A DNA stretch of 64,000 bases, taken from NCBI RefSeq assembly GCF_022678645.1, contig NZ_JALBWV010000005.1, positions 1 to 64,000 of the forward strand, read 5' to 3'. The position numbers and the translations under genes are program-made. Source of the DNA: Saccharopolyspora soli (lineage in GTDB: Bacteria > Actinomycetota > Actinomycetes > Mycobacteriales > Pseudonocardiaceae). Below the pieces are notes generated by a model. The model did no database searches. It saw only the letters and a program-made list of their open reading frames with translations, and was not told the DNA's origin. Shown piece by piece: positions 63,811 through 64,000 of this stretch (its first letter is position 1; the number at the start of each line of letters is the position of its first letter).

Positions 63811-64000
63811 CGGACACCTCCGAGGAGTAGAAGCAGGCGGCGGCCCGCCCGGCACCGGTCGCCACGAGCGGTGGCCGGGACGCCCGGCAGCGGTCGCGCA
63901 CCAGCGGGCACCGGTCCTGGTACACGCAACCCGCCGGGATCGCGGCGAGTTCGGGCGGCGAACCGGCGATCGAGCGCAGCTGTTCGCCGGGCCGGACGTG
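63803..64000 (-). CDS. DppD/OppD-like ABC ATPase, C-terminal end only
   Basis: Only the last 65 codons lie in the window; the start is beyond the right edge. The frame encodes the oligopeptide-transporter C-terminal extension (PPELAAIPAGCVYQDRCPLV, RDRCRASRPPLV, ACFYSSEVSGA), with the spaced cysteines of that domain. The stop is TGA at 63803-63805, and the next gene starts inside this one (GTGCCTGA), so the two ATPases are translationally coupled. Confidence 0.85.
   Translation of the reverse strand, partial: HVRPGEQLRSIAGSPPELAAIPAGCVYQDRCPLVRDRCRASRPPLVATGAGRAAACFYSSEVSGA

Overview
The window is about 70 percent GC, with long high-GC genes, GTG and TTG starts, frequent GGAGG-type ribosome binding sites and many actinomycete-type families: DUF574 methyltransferase, FurA-KatG, IclR, LacI and MarR regulators, Tat-exported lipoproteins, and a secreted GH64-like glucanase. 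It is chromosomal DNA of a filamentous actinomycete, most likely Pseudonocardiaceae (a Saccharopolyspora-like organism). The genus is inferred from overall character, not proven. I saw no tRNA, rRNA, CRISPR array, phage module or intact transposon.

Layout. 1-5.4 kb: secreted purple-acid-type phosphatase, HupE/UreJ-type membrane protein, BMP-like lipoprotein, kynureninase. 5.4-6.2 kb: DUF574 methyltransferase. 6.3-13.6 kb: a LacI-controlled catabolic operon on the minus strand (enolase-superfamily dehydratase, sugar-type ABC binding protein and two permeases, fumarase/aspartase-like lyase) with a long palindromic operator near the divergent LacI gene. 13.6-14.5 kb: PhzF-like protein. 14.6-21.1 kb: a MatC-type carrier, a FAD/Fe-S 2-hydroxyacid dehydrogenase, an alanine-glyoxylate-type aminotransferase and a divergent IclR regulator, which suggests glycolate/glyoxylate metabolism. 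21.5-29 kb: acetamidase/formamidase, two SDRs, a membrane-fused sulfite-oxidase-like molybdoenzyme, and an Ada-AlkA/Ogt DNA-alkylation repair pair. 29.4-32.2 kb: furA-katG. 32.3-42.4 kb: AI-2E-type transporter, an acidic repetitive secreted protein, a secreted M28 peptidase, a HAF-repeat-like protein, quinone oxidoreductase, MarR/GbsR regulator and a macrolide-type glycosyltransferase. 42.4-48.7 kb: an IclR-controlled aromatic dioxygenase operon with terephthalate-type gene content (oxygenase large and small subunits, PdxA/TphB-like dehydrogenase, reductase, MFS carrier) with overlapping starts and stops. 49-54 kb: two methyltransferases, a LexA-family repressor, SDR plus MarR, and the wreck of a Baeyer-Villiger monooxygenase. 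54.4-58.2 kb: a Tat-exported PaoABC-type aldehyde oxidoreductase. 58.7-61.7 kb: two secreted proteins, a beta-helix protein and a GH64-like glucanase. 61.8-64 kb: IclR regulator and oligopeptide-type ABC ATPases, the last cut by the window edge.

The most interesting unexplained structure is a family of dispersed elements of about 150-180 bases at 9.6, 50.9 and 58.2 kb, with a truncated copy at 41.0 kb. Every copy lies in sense orientation within about 20 bases downstream of a stop codon. The three full copies fold into the same nested helices, and helix arms differ between copies by compensatory changes, so structure rather than sequence is conserved. One copy sits between the binding-protein and permease genes of an ABC operon, a position known for REP elements in enterobacterial malE-malF.

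Two G-run/C-run blocks (1-124 and 48677-48787) look like sequencing or assembly failures at gene 3' ends rather than real DNA, and they make the end of the MFS gene unreliable.
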